From assembly GCF_008692605.1 (NCBI RefSeq), contig NZ_LFCT01000003.1:62001-126000 (forward strand): a stretch of 64,000 nucleotides of DNA. The letters run 5' to 3'. The notes under the pieces are model-generated. The model was not told the origin of the DNA. It made no database searches and was given only the letters and a program-made list of their open reading frames with translations. Position numbers and translations under genes: made by a program. The DNA is from Sphingobium estronivorans (GTDB taxonomy: Bacteria; Pseudomonadota; Alphaproteobacteria; Sphingomonadales; Sphingomonadaceae). Each line of letters starts with the position of its first letter. Positions within the stretch are counted from its first letter, which is position 1. This document shows positions 26,682 through 36,343 of this stretch, one piece after another.

Positions 26682-28274
26682 TCAGGCGGTCGGGATCGCC
26701 GTGCAGTTCTTGCTCGTGCTGCCGAAGCTCGCCGTGACCGAGTTGCAGGTCCAGCCGGCATACCAGCTGTCGTTGCTGTCCTTCACCGCGCCGATGTAGT
26801 TGGTGGTGGTGAAGTTGCTGTCGATGGTCTTCGGGTCGATCGCGGTGCGGGCGGTTTCGGTCGCTCCGTTGATGAACAGGCTGGTCAGCGACGGCGTGTA
26901 GGTGAAGCTGCTGTTCGGGTCGGTGGTGAAGATCGACTGGACCAGCGCATCGGTCACGCCCGTGCCGGTGCCCTTGAACGGGGTGGCATTGCACTGCATC
27001 ACGACCGACAGGTAGCGCGGCTTGCCGGCGTCCTGCAGCGTGGTGTCGGCATCACGAACCGCAGCGGCGCCGTTGATGCGCAGGCAGCTCTGGTCGGGAC
27101 TGACGATGATGCCGTTGACCAGCGCCAGATCGGCGCCGCCGCGCAGCAGCATCGATGCGCCATCGTCACCGGTGTTCGATCGCTGGATATGGGTGAAGTT
27201 CGCAACCTTCAGATACTGACGCGGCAGCGCGTCTTCGCTGGCATTGCTGTTGGTGGTCGAACCGTTCGAATCGGTTTCGAGGAAGGTGTCGCCGATATTG
27301 TTGTTGGCGCGCTGGACCGAGATGATGAACTGGGCCGTGCCGCGGAAGCCGACGTCCGTATCCAGATTGTCGTCTTCGTTGCCGGTCAGCACCAGATATT
27401 TCATGTGGGTCGAACCACCGAAGACCTCGATGCCATCGTCCGAGCTGTTGTGGATCTGGATATGGTCGATCTGCGTGCCGGTGCCGACGCCCGAGGGGGT
27501 CAGGCCCTGCAGTTCCTTGCCGTTTGCCAGCACGAAGCCGGAATAGCGGATCTGGACATAGCTCATGCGGCCCGAGCTGTCGGCATCGTCCGCGCCGCCG
27601 TAGATGGCGCCGGTGGTACCTTCGGTGTCACGCGTACAGGCCGTGGTGCCCGGCGCGGCGGCCGGAGCGTCGCAGTCGGTGATCTTCGCGCGGCCCAGCA
27701 GCACGATGCCGCCCCACTGACCGGAAGACTGGTCGTTGGCAGCGCCCGTGACGTTTTCGCGGCTGGTGAAAACGATCGGGCTGGTGGCGGTCCCGACCGC
27801 GTTGATCCTGTTGCCGCGATTGACCGCCAGATAGGCGTTGCCGGTGCTGGCGAAGACCACCACGCCCGGATCGATCGACAGGGTAACGGTGCTGCCGGTG
27901 CCCGCCGCGCCCTGATCGGTGCCAACGTCGACGCGGCCGGGCAGCGAGTAGATGACGCCGGTGGTCTTGGCGATCGCCGTGGTGCTGGTGAAGCGCGCGG
28001 GGAAGCCACAGTTGCGCCAGGTGTTGGAACCATCGGTGATGGTGCCGAGATCCTGAAGCTGGTCGGAGCCTGCGATCGAGGGGCAGGCCGAAGCCGGCGT
28101 CACCGCCGTGGGTGTCGGAGTCGGGGTTGGCGTGGGGGTCGGAGTGGGCGTGGGCGTCGGCAGAACGATGGTGCCTTCGCCGGGCGACGCGATATCGTCC
28201 GCGCCGCAAGCGCTCAGCGCCGCACAGGCGCAGCCCGCCATCAGGATGGTTTGAAAACGGTTAATCTTGGCCAT
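26682..28274 (-). CDS. Putative surface/secreted lipoprotein with Pro-Thr linker and beta-helix-like body
   Basis: A 530-residue protein. The lipoprotein signal ends in LSAC (Cys23), followed by a short acidic/glycine stretch, a linker of nine Pro-Thr pairs, and a Gly/Asn/Asp-rich body with parallel beta-helix style repeats (GVVVFASTGNAYLAVNRG, GGIVLLGRAKI, YLVLTGNEDDNLD). Several cysteines are paired near both ends. It heads an operon with the TonB receptor under a predicted Pho box. The combination of lipobox, extended linker and nearby T2SS suggests a T2SS cargo comparable to ElpS of Caulobacter. That is an inference from context; I did not establish homology. Confidence 0.75.
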   Translation of the reverse strand: MAKINRFQTILMAGCACAALSACGADDIASPGEGTIVLPTPTPTPTPTPTPTPTPTAVTPASACPSIAGSDQLQDLGTITDGSNTWRNCGFPARFTSTTAIAKTTGVIYSLPGRVDVGTDQGAAGTGSTVTLSIDPGVVVFASTGNAYLAVNRGNRINAVGTATSPIVFTSRENVTGAANDQSSGQWGGIVLLGRAKITDCDAPAAAPGTTACTRDTEGTTGAIYGGADDADSSGRMSYVQIRYSGFVLANGKELQGLTPSGVGTGTQIDHIQIHNSSDDGIEVFGGSTHMKYLVLTGNEDDNLDTDVGFRGTAQFIISVQRANNNIGDTFLETDSNGSTTNSNASEDALPRQYLKVANFTHIQRSNTGDDGASMLLRGGADLALVNGIIVSPDQSCLRINGAAAVRDADTTLQDAGKPRYLSVVMQCNATPFKGTGTGVTDALVQSIFTTDPNSSFTYTPSLTSLFINGATETARTAIDPKTIDSNFTTTNYIGAVKDSNDSWYAGWTCNSVTASFGSTSKNCTAIPTA

Positions 28275-28386
28275 GTCGTCTCCGCTCCGGCGCTTGCCGG
28301 CTTGTGATGTGATGCGGAGCGCAAGGGGGAACGCGAATCGGACAACGCCCCCTGTCGCCCTCGTTGGGGGCAGCTAGGCGGCGCAA

Positions 28387-28437
28387 ATGACATCCTCATT
28401 TTGATTCTATGACGGATTGGCGACTGATGAATGACAG
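28387..28437 (-). promoter_or_regulatory. Predicted extended Pho-box array upstream of lipoprotein/receptor operon
   Basis: On the minus strand, five 7-bp units sit at exact 11-bp steps: CTGTCAT (28437-28431), CAGTCGC, CCGTCAT, TCAAAAT and ATGTCAT (28393-28387). Three match TGTCAT/CGTCAT closely, one is intermediate and one weak. The array lies 113 bp before the lipoprotein ATG and points toward it. The 11-bp phasing of direct repeats is the hallmark of PhoB sites. Confidence 0.6.
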
Positions 28438-28502
28438 TTTTAAGACTATTCTTGCATTTTGATGACAGGCCAGCCCTAAAATCGGCCTTTTATAAAGCAG
28501 CA

Positions 28503-28531
28503 GGGGCGCCGCCCTACGCAGGCGACGCCCC
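28503..28531 (-). terminator. Probable terminator of the TPR gene
   Basis: An 11-bp stem (GGGGCGTCGCC / GGCGGCGCCCC, one G-U pair) with a 7-nt loop, 33 bp after the TPR-protein stop. On the minus strand it is followed by GCTGCTTTATAAAAGG. It separates the TPR gene from the Pho-box-led operon downstream. Confidence 0.5.
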
Positions 28532-28563
28532 CTCTCCCTGCACCCAGGGGTTCGCCACGCGCT

Positions 28564-28947
28564 TTAACGCATGGCGTATTGCGCTTCCAGACGGCCCATC
28601 GCCCGCCGCGCGATATCCCGCGAAGAGGATTCGTTGCCGTCCGCCGTCACCAGCATGGAATCCGGCGCAAAACGCGCCGCCTTATAGGCAGCGTGCGCAG
28701 CCTTCATCTTCCCCATGCCGGCATAGGCATTGCCGAGATTGATCAGCCGGGCCGGATCGTTCGCGGCGTCGGGACGCACCGCTTCCAAACGCTGCGCTGC
28801 ATGGGCATAGTCACCCGACGCCAGCGCACCGGCGGCCAGACGACCGTCGGGCACGCCCACCACGACCACCTCATCAGGCGCCGCGAAAGCCACAGTCGGC
28901 GCCAGCGAAGCGAGCACCAGGCCGAGAGTCGCAGCCACCATCCTCAT
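28564..28947 (-). CDS. Exported TPR-repeat protein
   Basis: A 127-residue protein with a signal peptide (cleaved near AFAAPDE) and two tetratricopeptide-like helices pairs (ALASGDYAHAAQRLEAV and INLGNAYAGMGKMKAAHAAY). It likely acts in the periplasm as a protein-protein adaptor. Sphingomonads often encode such proteins near TonB receptors; the function is unknown. A hairpin terminator after the gene suggests a separate transcript from the lipoprotein-receptor pair. Confidence 0.8.
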   Translation of the reverse strand: MRMVAATLGLVLASLAPTVAFAAPDEVVVVGVPDGRLAAGALASGDYAHAAQRLEAVRPDAANDPARLINLGNAYAGMGKMKAAHAAYKAARFAPDSMLVTADGNESSSRDIARRAMGRLEAQYAMR

Positions 28948-29195
28948 CCGATTTCTCCCGAAAAACTTTCCAATATAGCGGGAATTATTTCACTTTGATG
29001 ACCTCGCAGCAAGGTCTCGGGAAAGCCCAAAATAGGTTTTTTATGTATTGATAATCAGTATCTTATGCGTTTTACGCAATAGTGTCACAAAACTGTAATT
29101 GAATGAAGCATCACCTTCGGACGCGATTCGAATCGCGGAACCCCATGGCCGGACCTCTGGACCGCCACGCCGCTAAAATATCGATGACAGGAAGT
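28948..29195. other. AT-richer intergenic region between TPR gene and ssrA
   Basis: About 250 bp without a gene. It is richer in A/T than the neighbourhood (for example around 29035-29070) and should hold the TPR-gene promoter on the minus strand. A plus-strand GTGTCAC-N4-CTGTAAT at 29082-29099 resembles a Pho box but points away from the TPR gene, so its meaning is unclear. Confidence 0.5.
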
Positions 29196-29538
29196 CCGGA
29201 GGGTTCTGTTGCCCGGCCCCTCCGGCGGCCGCTGAATTCCCTTCTGTTGCCCGGTGGGTTCAACCGCGTTCTTTTTGAGTAATGTCCGGCCGTGAGGCCA
29301 TCAATTACGCAGCAAGAGCAAGAGCCTCGTTATCGTTGGCACTTGTGAGTTTTGAACCTTTTTACGGCGTACTCAGGCCGGGTAAAGGCACCGCTTTTCA
29401 ACACACGTCGATCCTAGTTCGGCCCCGTCAATCACCCCGTCATGACGGGATAAATGGTGGAGCCGCCGGGTACCGCCCCCGGGTCCGCTGCGCCTATTGC
29501 ACGATACGATTTATCACCATAGCCGGGCGAACCCGGCA
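29196..29538 (-). ncRNA. ssrA: Transfer-messenger RNA, two-piece (circularly permuted) form
   Basis: The tag reading frame at 29340-29305 encodes ANDNEALALAA followed by TAA, a canonical tmRNA degradation tag. The gene is permuted. The acceptor piece comes first (about 29538-29455) and ends in CCACCA. A short loop with the hairpin CCCGTCATGACGGG (29454-29427) is removed. The coding piece then begins at 29426 with GGGGCCGAACTAGGATCGACG, the universal tmRNA 5' motif. GGGGCCG pairs with CGGCTCC before the CCA to form the acceptor stem across the two pieces. The 3' boundary is set at a hairpin (29225-29196) and is approximate. It rescues stalled ribosomes with SmpB. Confidence 0.92.
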
Positions 29539-29544
29539 CCGACC

Positions 29545-29573
29545 TATATGGAGAGGGCCGAAGCGTTTATCAA
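29545..29573 (-). promoter_or_regulatory. Predicted sigma-70 promoter of ssrA
   Basis: On the minus strand TTGATA (29573-29568) and CATATA (29550-29545) are separated by 17 bp. The expected start of transcription, near 29538, coincides with a GCCGGG-TTCG-CCCGGC hairpin that begins the acceptor piece and gives it about 84 nt, a normal size for alphaproteobacterial acceptor RNA. Confidence 0.6.
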
Positions 29574-29599
29574 GCCGCCTGAAGGAGGGCATTGCAAGC

Positions 29600-30361
29600 A
29601 TGTGCATCATGGCCATGGCCTGGGAAGCGCATCCGCGCTGGAAGCTGATCCTGATCGGCAATCGCGACGAACTCCACGCCCGCCCCGCCGCGCCACTGGC
29701 GCGCTGGCAGGACGAACCTTCGCTCCTCGCCGGGCGCGACCTGCAATCAGGGGGCACCTGGATCGGCGTGTCGGAGGGGGGCCGTGCTGCGATCGTCACC
29801 AATCTGCGCGGCTATGGCGCGCCCTCGCCCGACCGGGCCTCGCGCGGGGCCCTGGTGACGGACTTGCTGACCGGCAAAGGCGCTTATGCCGATCCGGAGA
29901 CGGCACGGCTGGAGGATTTCAACCCCTTCAACCTGATCTGGATCGATGGCCTGCACGCGCATTTCCTGACCAACCGGCCCGCCCCCGTCCGCACGCAATT
30001 GACGCCGGGCCTCTATGGCCTTTCCAACGGCGCGCTCGACGCGCCCTGGCCCAAGACGCTGGCGCTCAAGACGGCCTTGCTGGACTGGCTGGTGGCGGGC
30101 GCGCAGCAGCCGCTTGCCCTGTTCGATGCCCTGCGCGCCGAAAGCCTGCCGGAAGGCGGCATCACCCCGGACGCCCCCTCCGATGCCCCCGACGAAGCGG
30201 CGATCTCTCCGATCTTCATTCGCAATCCGGTTTACGGGACGCGATGCAGCACCATCATCGCCATAGACGCGCAGGGCCACGGCACGATCACGGAACGCCG
30301 CTTCGATCCAGACGGAGAACGGGCGGGCGAAGACAGCATCGGCTTCCGCTGGCCGGCGTGA
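29600..30361 (+). CDS. NRDE/TANGO2 family protein
   Basis: A 253-residue Ntn-hydrolase-fold protein with the family signature NRDE ([11 protein letters not shown]) near residue 22 and a cysteine at position 2 (MCIMAMAW). The family is widespread from bacteria to human TANGO2. Its function is debated (lipid/heme related in eukaryotes, unknown in bacteria). The start at 29600 is supported by AAGGAGGG about 10 bp upstream. Longer upstream reading would run through ssrA on the other strand and is rejected. Confidence 0.9.
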   Translation: MCIMAMAWEAHPRWKLILIGNRDELHARPAAPLARWQDEPSLLAGRDLQSGGTWIGVSEGGRAAIVTNLRGYGAPSPDRASRGALVTDLLTGKGAYADPETARLEDFNPFNLIWIDGLHAHFLTNRPAPVRTQLTPGLYGLSNGALDAPWPKTLALKTALLDWLVAGAQQPLALFDALRAESLPEGGITPDAPSDAPDEAAISPIFIRNPVYGTRCSTIIAIDAQGHGTITERRFDPDGERAGEDSIGFRWPA

Positions 30362-30437
30362 AGATCGTGGAGGACCGTCAGCCGCCGCCCCCATCTCCCC
30401 TTTCCCCCGCCCGCATCCCGCGCTAAAGCCTCCCGCC

Positions 30438-31028
30438 ATGATCCTTGTCATCGACAATTACGACAGCTTCACCTGGAATCTGGTCCATTATCTCATGGAA
30501 CTGGGCGCTCAGGTGGAGGTGGTGCGCAACGACGCCATTTCCGCGGGCCAGGCCCTGTCCAGCGGCGCCAGCGCCTTCCTGCTGTCTCCCGGCCCCTGCA
30601 CCCCCAATGAGGCGGGCGTCAGCCTGGATCTGGTCGCCGCCTGTGCCGATGCGAAAGCGCCGTTGCTGGGCGTCTGCCTGGGCCATCAGTCGATCGGCCA
30701 GCATTTCGGGGGCAAGGTGGTGCGCGGCGGCCTGATGCACGGCAAGACATCCCCGGTCAGCCATGACGGCAGCGGCCTGTTCGAAGGTTTGCCTTCGCCC
30801 TTCATCGCGACGCGCTATCACTCCCTGATCGTCGAGGATATTCCAGAGACCCTTATCGTCAACGCCACCAGCGAGGACGGATCGGTCATGGGCTTCCGCC
30901 ATCGCGACCTGCCGATCCACTCGGTCCAGTTCCATCCGGAAAGCATCGCCACCGAACATGGCCATGACATGCTGGCGAATTTCCTCAGGATCGCCGGCAT
31001 CCCGGTCAAGGAACGCGAACCGGCTTAA
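30438..31028 (+). CDS. trpG: Anthranilate synthase glutamine amidotransferase subunit
   Basis: A 196-residue class I glutamine amidotransferase that feeds ammonia to TrpE (and possibly PabB). The nucleophile Cys80 is in [10 protein letters not shown]; His166 and Glu168 are in QFHPES. The oxyanion region is [13 protein letters not shown]. trpE is not in the window. The trpD gene follows only after a ClC channel gene on the opposite strand, an unusual interruption; the two stop codons of trpG and the channel gene overlap. Confidence 0.94.
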   Translation: MILVIDNYDSFTWNLVHYLMELGAQVEVVRNDAISAGQALSSGASAFLLSPGPCTPNEAGVSLDLVAACADAKAPLLGVCLGHQSIGQHFGGKVVRGGLMHGKTSPVSHDGSGLFEGLPSPFIATRYHSLIVEDIPETLIVNATSEDGSVMGFRHRDLPIHSVQFHPESIATEHGHDMLANFLRIAGIPVKEREPA

Positions 31029-32779
31029 CTTTCGCCGAACAGTTCGCGCTGGGAGGTTTCGACTTCCTCGAAATACCGCCGCCGCGCATGTTTCTCGGTC
31101 AGCACCCCCAGCACCAGCCCGCTGACATCCACCACCGCCAGTTCATCCGCGCTCGCCCGGTCGAACAAGGGCAGGATCGCGCGGATGTCCGCCCCCGGGT
31201 CCAGCACCGTGTCGCGCAGCACCGCCAGCGGCGCTATCGGCGCGTCGCCCTCCAGTTCCGGCGCATAGGCGGCCGCTGTCGGCACGATCCCGCCATAGCG
31301 CCCTGCGGCGTCGATCATCACCGCCTTGCTCGCGGACCCCAGCGGCACGCGCGTGCGAAACTCCGCCACGGTATAATCATCCCGCACCGACACCCAGTCG
31401 CGCCGCATCATCCGCGCGGCCGTCAGGTTCATCACCCAGCCGATGTCGCGCGGGCTGCGGATGCTCGATCCCCGCATATGCAGCCGCCAGGTTGAGAAGG
31501 AGTAGCCGAACATCTCCCGCGTTACCGCGCTCGACAGCAGCGACGCGGTCAGCACCACGCCCATCAGCGCGAAGTCGTGCGTCGTTTCCAGCATCAACAG
31601 CGCCAGCGTCATCGGCCCGCCGACAATCGACACGCTCAGCGCCGCCATGCCGACCAGCGCCGCATCATTGGGATCGACCCATATGCCGATCTGCGCCGCA
31701 TTGATCGCGCCTGCAAAAATCTGCCCGGCCAGCGACCCGAGGAAGAGCGAAGCGAAGAACAGTCCACCCCTGAATCCGAAGCTCAGCGAAATCACCGAAG
31801 CGGCGATCTTCAGGGCCAACACCAGCGCCAGCGCCGTAAAGGCCGGTTGCAGGACGAGGTTGAGGTGCAGAGCACCATGCCCCGCCGACAGGGTCTGCGG
31901 CGAGGCCAGAGCCAAGGGCATCAGCAACAGCCCGCCGATCAGCGGCTTCCAGCGTCCCAACCGCGCCCAACCCTGCACCCGAATTTCGGCGAATGTCACC
32001 AGGCGCATGATCACTATGCCCAGAAACGCGCACAGCAAGCCGAGCAGCGCAAAGAGCAGATAGTCGCCCGTCGTCACCACCCGGTCCGCCGTGGTGGCGA
32101 TCAGCCACGGCTCCACGCCCAGCGCCCGCGTCACGAACACTCCTGCCAGCGCCGCAGCGACCACCGGCGCAATGGCCGAGGGCGTGTAATGGCCGATCAC
32201 GATCTCGAAAGCATAGAAGGCGCCGGTCAGCGGCGCCCCGAAGGCTGCGCCCACCGCTGCGCCCGCACCCGCGCCGACCAGCGTCCGCAAATCGTTGCGC
32301 CGCAGCTTCAGCCACTGCCCCAGCAGCGAAGCGAAACCGCCCCCCATCTGCGCATAGGCCGCCTCCAGCCCGACCGAAGCGCCCATGCCGTTGGAAATGA
32401 CGGTCTGCGCCGCGATGACGAGATTGTCGCTCGCCGGAATTCGACCGCCATGCAGCGCATTGGCCTCCACCACGTCGATCGGCGCGCGCTTGCGTCCCTT
32501 CAGCAACAACGCGAACAGCATCAGCATGACCCCGCCCGCCGGCAGCGCCAACAATCGCCAGGGATGATGGATGGCGCTGAGCGCGCTCAGCCGGTTGGCC
32601 GTGACGCCGTAGAAGAATTGCTGCAATCCATGCGCCAGCCATTGCTGCACATTGGTCATCAACCCGGCGGCGACGCCGGCCAGCACCGCCAACAGGATGA
32701 ACGCCGCTTCGCTTTCCCGCAAACGGCGGCGCTGCCGGATGGCGAACGACCAGAATAGCGATTTCCACCCACGACGCAT
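31025..32779 (-). CDS. ClC-type chloride channel/transporter with CBS domains
   Basis: A 584-residue polytopic membrane protein. The ClC core spans about residues 25-420, with the gate-glutamate segment [16 protein letters not shown] (where GREGP is usual) and [14 protein letters not shown] in place of GxFxPxL. A cytoplasmic CBS pair follows (about 445-575). The start at 32779 ([10 protein letters not shown]) follows family length; a further long in-frame extension upstream is antisense to trpD. The deviation at GREGP makes the ion-selectivity and gating uncertain. Confidence 0.88.
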   Translation of the reverse strand: MRRGWKSLFWSFAIRQRRRLRESEAAFILLAVLAGVAAGLMTNVQQWLAHGLQQFFYGVTANRLSALSAIHHPWRLLALPAGGVMLMLFALLLKGRKRAPIDVVEANALHGGRIPASDNLVIAAQTVISNGMGASVGLEAAYAQMGGGFASLLGQWLKLRRNDLRTLVGAGAGAAVGAAFGAPLTGAFYAFEIVIGHYTPSAIAPVVAAALAGVFVTRALGVEPWLIATTADRVVTTGDYLLFALLGLLCAFLGIVIMRLVTFAEIRVQGWARLGRWKPLIGGLLLMPLALASPQTLSAGHGALHLNLVLQPAFTALALVLALKIAASVISLSFGFRGGLFFASLFLGSLAGQIFAGAINAAQIGIWVDPNDAALVGMAALSVSIVGGPMTLALLMLETTHDFALMGVVLTASLLSSAVTREMFGYSFSTWRLHMRGSSIRSPRDIGWVMNLTAARMMRRDWVSVRDDYTVAEFRTRVPLGSASKAVMIDAAGRYGGIVPTAAAYAPELEGDAPIAPLAVLRDTVLDPGADIRAILPLFDRASADELAVVDVSGLVLGVLTEKHARRRYFEEVETSQRELFGES

Positions 32780-32917
32780 CCCAACCCGACAACGCTCGTT
32801 TGCCGCCGCCGTCAAGGGGGTGTGTTCAAGAGTTTCCGAGAAACCGAGCAAGCTTAATTCGACTTTCCCGCATCCCGATCTCGACTCATCGCCCCCGGCA
32901 TGATTAAGGCAGGCGCG

Positions 32918-33910
32918 ATGACCCGCCTGCCCGACCCCGCCACGCCGCTGAGCGCGCCAGCAGCCGCAGAGGCCTTCGACCTGCTGTTCGATGCCGATCT
33001 TCCCGAAACGGCGATCGCGGCCTTCCTCGTCACCATGGCCCGCCGCGGCGAAACAGCCACGGAAATCGCCGCCGCCGCCCGCGCCATGCGCGCCCGCATG
33101 ATCCCGGTCAGTGCGCCTGCGGGCGCCATCGACGTCTGCGGCACGGGCGGCGACGGCCATCACACGCTCAATGTCTCGACCGCCGTGTCGCTCGTCGTCG
33201 CCGCCGCCGGCGTTCCTGTCGCCAAGCATGGCAACCGCGCCGCCTCCTCCAAGGCGGGTGCCGCCGATACGCTGGAAGCGCTCGGCCTCGACCTCGACCG
33301 CGCGGCGCGGACCGCCGAAGCGACGCTGGCCGATCTCGGCATCTGCTTCCTCTTCGCGCAAAACTACCATCCGGCGCTGAAACGTCTCGGTCCCGTTCGC
33401 AAGGCGATCGGTGAGCGGACCATCTTCAACCTGATGGGGCCACTTGCCAATCCGGCCCGCGTTCGCCGCCAGCTGGTCGGCATTGCGCGCCCCGCCTATG
33501 TCCCCATCTATGCCGAAGCGCTGGCGGAACTGGGCGTCGACCACGCCATGATCATCTCCGGCGACGAAGGCCTCGATGAACTCTCGCTCGCCGGCGGCAA
33601 CGACCTGGCGGAGGTGAAGGGCAACAGCCTGGTCGCCATGCGCCGCCTGACCGCCGCCGAAATCGGCCTCTCCACCCACCCGGTCGAAGCGATCCGGGGC
33701 GGGGACCCGGCCCATAATGCCGCTGCCCTCCGTGCGCTGCTGCAAGGCGAAGCGGGGCCGTATCGGGACGCGGTGCTGCTGAACGCGGCTGCCGCTCTTG
33801 TTGTTGCGGATGCTGTGTCCGATTTCCGCGAAGGCGTTGAAGAAGCTGCCGAAACCATCGATCGCGGCCTTGCCAACGCGCTCCTCAATTGCTGGATTGC
33901 CTATTCATGA
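32918..33910 (+). CDS. trpD: Anthranilate phosphoribosyltransferase
   Basis: A 330-residue enzyme joining anthranilate and PRPP in tryptophan synthesis. The PRPP loop is [16 protein letters not shown], followed by [21 protein letters not shown] and NLMGPLANP. The ATG at 32918 has AAGGCAGG upstream; an ATG at 32900 (MIKAGAMTR) is the alternative. Its stop overlaps the trpC ATG (ATGA). Confidence 0.95.
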   Translation: MTRLPDPATPLSAPAAAEAFDLLFDADLPETAIAAFLVTMARRGETATEIAAAARAMRARMIPVSAPAGAIDVCGTGGDGHHTLNVSTAVSLVVAAAGVPVAKHGNRAASSKAGAADTLEALGLDLDRAARTAEATLADLGICFLFAQNYHPALKRLGPVRKAIGERTIFNLMGPLANPARVRRQLVGIARPAYVPIYAEALAELGVDHAMIISGDEGLDELSLAGGNDLAEVKGNSLVAMRRLTAAEIGLSTHPVEAIRGGDPAHNAAALRALLQGEAGPYRDAVLLNAAAALVVADAVSDFREGVEEAAETIDRGLANALLNCWIAYS

Positions 33911-34698
33911 CGAACAAGCTGATCGAAATCTGCGATGTGAAGAAAGAGGAAGTCGCCCGCCGCAAGGCCGCGATCACCGTCTCCACGCTCCACGCTCGCG
34001 CCGCCGAGCAGACGCCCCCGCGCGGCTTCCGCAAGGCGCTGGACGACGCCGCCCGCTCCGGCTTCGGCCTGATCGCGGAAATCAAGAAAGCCAGCCCCTC
34101 CAAGGGCCTGATCCGCCCCGATTTCGACCCGCCCGCCCATGCCCAGGCCTATTCGGCGGGCGGCGCGGCCTGTCTTTCGGTGCTGACCGATGTGCCCTAT
34201 TTCCAGGGCCATGACGATTATCTGATGGCCGCGCGTTCGGCCTGCGCCCTGCCGGTGCTGCGCAAGGATTTCATGGTCGATCCCTGGCAGGTGCTGGAAA
34301 GCCGCTCGCTTGGCGCGGACGCCATCCTCATCATTGCTGCCGCGCTGGACGACGTTCAAATGGCGGAGATCGAGGATGCGGCCCTCGGCCTTGGCATGGA
34401 CGCGCTGATCGAAGTGCATGATGCGCAGGAACTGGAGCGCGCGATGAAGCTGCGCTCGCGGCTGATCGGCGTCAATAATCGCGACCTGCGCGATTTCACC
34501 GTCGACTTCGCGCGTACCTATGAACTGGTGGGGCAGGCGCTCGAAGGCTGCACCTTCGTCGCGGAAAGCGGCATCGGCAGCCATGCGGATTTGCTCGCCA
34601 TGTCGGAACATGGGGTTCGCTGCTTCCTGGTGGGCGAAACGCTGATGCGGCAGGCCGATGTCGAGGCCGCGACCCACAATCTGCTGACAGGCGAATGA
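33907..34698 (+). CDS. trpC: Indole-3-glycerol phosphate synthase
   Basis: A 263-residue TIM-barrel enzyme. Catalytic segments are [40 protein letters not shown] and the phosphate-binding [11 protein letters not shown]. It starts at 33907 inside the trpD stop and overlaps moaC at its end, so trpD-trpC-moaC-moeA read as one operon. Confidence 0.96.
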   Translation: MTNKLIEICDVKKEEVARRKAAITVSTLHARAAEQTPPRGFRKALDDAARSGFGLIAEIKKASPSKGLIRPDFDPPAHAQAYSAGGAACLSVLTDVPYFQGHDDYLMAARSACALPVLRKDFMVDPWQVLESRSLGADAILIIAAALDDVQMAEIEDAALGLGMDALIEVHDAQELERAMKLRSRLIGVNNRDLRDFTVDFARTYELVGQALEGCTFVAESGIGSHADLLAMSEHGVRCFLVGETLMRQADVEAATHNLLTGE

Positions 34699-35162
34699 AC
34701 GGGCTCACCCATCTGGACGAGGCTGGCGCAGCGCGCATGGTCGATGTCTCGGCCAAGGCGGTGACGGCCCGCGAAGCGGTCGCCACCGGCCACATCGCCA
34801 TGAGCGGGGACGCCGCCGCCGCCATCGCTCAGGGGCTGGTGAAGAAAGGCGACGTCCTAGCCGTCGCCCGCGTCGCCGGGATCATGGCCGCCAAGCGCAC
34901 GGCTGACCTCATTCCGCTCTGCCACCCGATCGCGCTCAGCAGCGTGACGGTAGATTTCGATCTCGACGCGACGAGCGTCACCGTCACCGCCACGGCGAAA
35001 ACCGCAGGCCAGACCGGCGTGGAGATGGAAGCGCTCACCGCCGCGACGGTCGCGCTGCTCACCGTCTATGACATGGCCAAGGCGTTGGACAAGGCGATGG
35101 TCATCGGCGAGGTCCGTCTGCTCGCCAAGCGCGGCGGCAAATCCGGCGACTGGACGGCATGA
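34695..35162 (+). CDS. moaC: Cyclic pyranopterin monophosphate synthase
   Basis: A 155-residue molybdenum-cofactor enzyme converting the MoaA product to cyclic pyranopterin monophosphate. Diagnostic parts are [16 protein letters not shown] and [24 protein letters not shown] segments and the end KRGGKSGDW. It overlaps trpC and moeA by 4 bp each. The trpC-moaC-moeA link is common in alphaproteobacteria. Confidence 0.96.
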   Translation: MNGLTHLDEAGAARMVDVSAKAVTAREAVATGHIAMSGDAAAAIAQGLVKKGDVLAVARVAGIMAAKRTADLIPLCHPIALSSVTVDFDLDATSVTVTATAKTAGQTGVEMEALTAATVALLTVYDMAKALDKAMVIGEVRLLAKRGGKSGDWTA

Positions 35163-36340
35163 GCCTGCTCCCGGTCGCGGAGGCGCAACGCCGCCTGATG
35201 GCGCTGGGCACGTTGCTCCCGACCGAGGATATCCCGATCCCCGCTTGTGCCGGGCGCTGGCTTGCCCGCGACATTCCAGCGCTGCGCGATCAGCCATGGG
35301 CCGATCTTTCCGCCATGGACGGCTATGCCGTCCGCGCCGTCGAATGGCCCGGGCCCTGGCATGTGACGGGCGAAAGCGCGGCAGGCGGCCCCCTGCCGTA
35401 CCCCCTGCCCCCCGGCCAGGCCTGCCGCATCTTCACTGGAGCGCCGCTGCCGCAGGGCGCGGACAGCATTTTGATCCAGGAGGATGCGGCGCGGGATGGC
35501 GATATCCTTCGCGCCGTGGATGGGCCGCTGACCCAGGGCCACAATGTGCGCCCAGCCGCGTCCGATTTCCGGGAAGGGAGCCTTCTTCTGCCGACGGGCG
35601 CCGCGCTGGGACCCGCCCGGATCGCCCTGGCCGTGCTGGGCGGTCATGGCACCCTGCCGGTTGCCCGACCGGCCCGCATTGCGCTGCTTTCGACCGGCAA
35701 CGAATTGGTGGCCTCCGGCGCAATGACCCAACCCGGCCAGCTCCCCGCCTCCAACGCGCCGATGCTGGCCGCGCTGCTCGGCAGCCTGCCTTGCGAGATC
35801 ATCGACCTCGGCATTGTGCGGGACGATCTGGACGATATGGTCGACGCCTTCGGCCGCGCCGCGCAAGCCGACATCATCGTCTCGACCGGCGGCGCGTCGG
35901 TCGGAGACCACGATATTGTTCGCCCGGCTTTCGCCCGTGCGGGCGGCTCACTCGATTTCTGGAAGATCGCGATGCGGCCCGGCAAACCGCTGATGGCAGG
36001 CACATTGGGTTCCACCGTCTTCCTTGGCCTGCCCGGCAATCCGGTGTCGGCCTTCGTCACGGCGACGCTGTTCCTGCTGCCGCTAGTGCGTCACATCATG
36101 GGCTCGACGTCTCCCCTGCCCCGCACGGTGCCCGCGACGCTTGCCTCGCCCCTTCCCGCGACCGGAGCGCGCGACGATTATCTTCGCGCCTATCGCAGCG
36201 AGGCGGGCATCGTCTCCGTCACGTCGCAGGACAGCGCGGCGACCGCCGCCATGGCAATGGCCGACTGCCTGATCCTGCGCCCCGCCGGATCTCCCCCCGC
36301 CACTGCCGGCGATGCCGTCACGGTCCTGCCGCTTTCGTAA
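35159..36340 (+). CDS. moeA: Molybdopterin molybdenumtransferase
   Basis: A 393-residue protein that inserts molybdate into adenylated molybdopterin. Hallmarks are [23 protein letters not shown], the MoCF domain with LLSTGNELV and [11 protein letters not shown], and [12 protein letters not shown]. It is the last gene of the trpD-trpC-moaC-moeA operon and is followed by a hairpin terminator. Confidence 0.96.
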   Translation: MSLLPVAEAQRRLMALGTLLPTEDIPIPACAGRWLARDIPALRDQPWADLSAMDGYAVRAVEWPGPWHVTGESAAGGPLPYPLPPGQACRIFTGAPLPQGADSILIQEDAARDGDILRAVDGPLTQGHNVRPAASDFREGSLLLPTGAALGPARIALAVLGGHGTLPVARPARIALLSTGNELVASGAMTQPGQLPASNAPMLAALLGSLPCEIIDLGIVRDDLDDMVDAFGRAAQADIIVSTGGASVGDHDIVRPAFARAGGSLDFWKIAMRPGKPLMAGTLGSTVFLGLPGNPVSAFVTATLFLLPLVRHIMGSTSPLPRTVPATLASPLPATGARDDYLRAYRSEAGIVSVTSQDSAATAAMAMADCLILRPAGSPPATAGDAVTVLPLS

Positions 36341-36343
36341 GGA

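Noticed and set aside
28462..28468. A further ATGACAG heptamer beyond the Pho-box array
   Set aside because: It is 31 bp from the last unit and so out of the 11-bp phase; I do not count it as part of the array.
32780..33745. N-terminal extension of the ClC channel to over 900 residues
   Set aside because: The extra sequence is antisense to trpD and Gly/Arg-rich; the channel family starts at about 32779.
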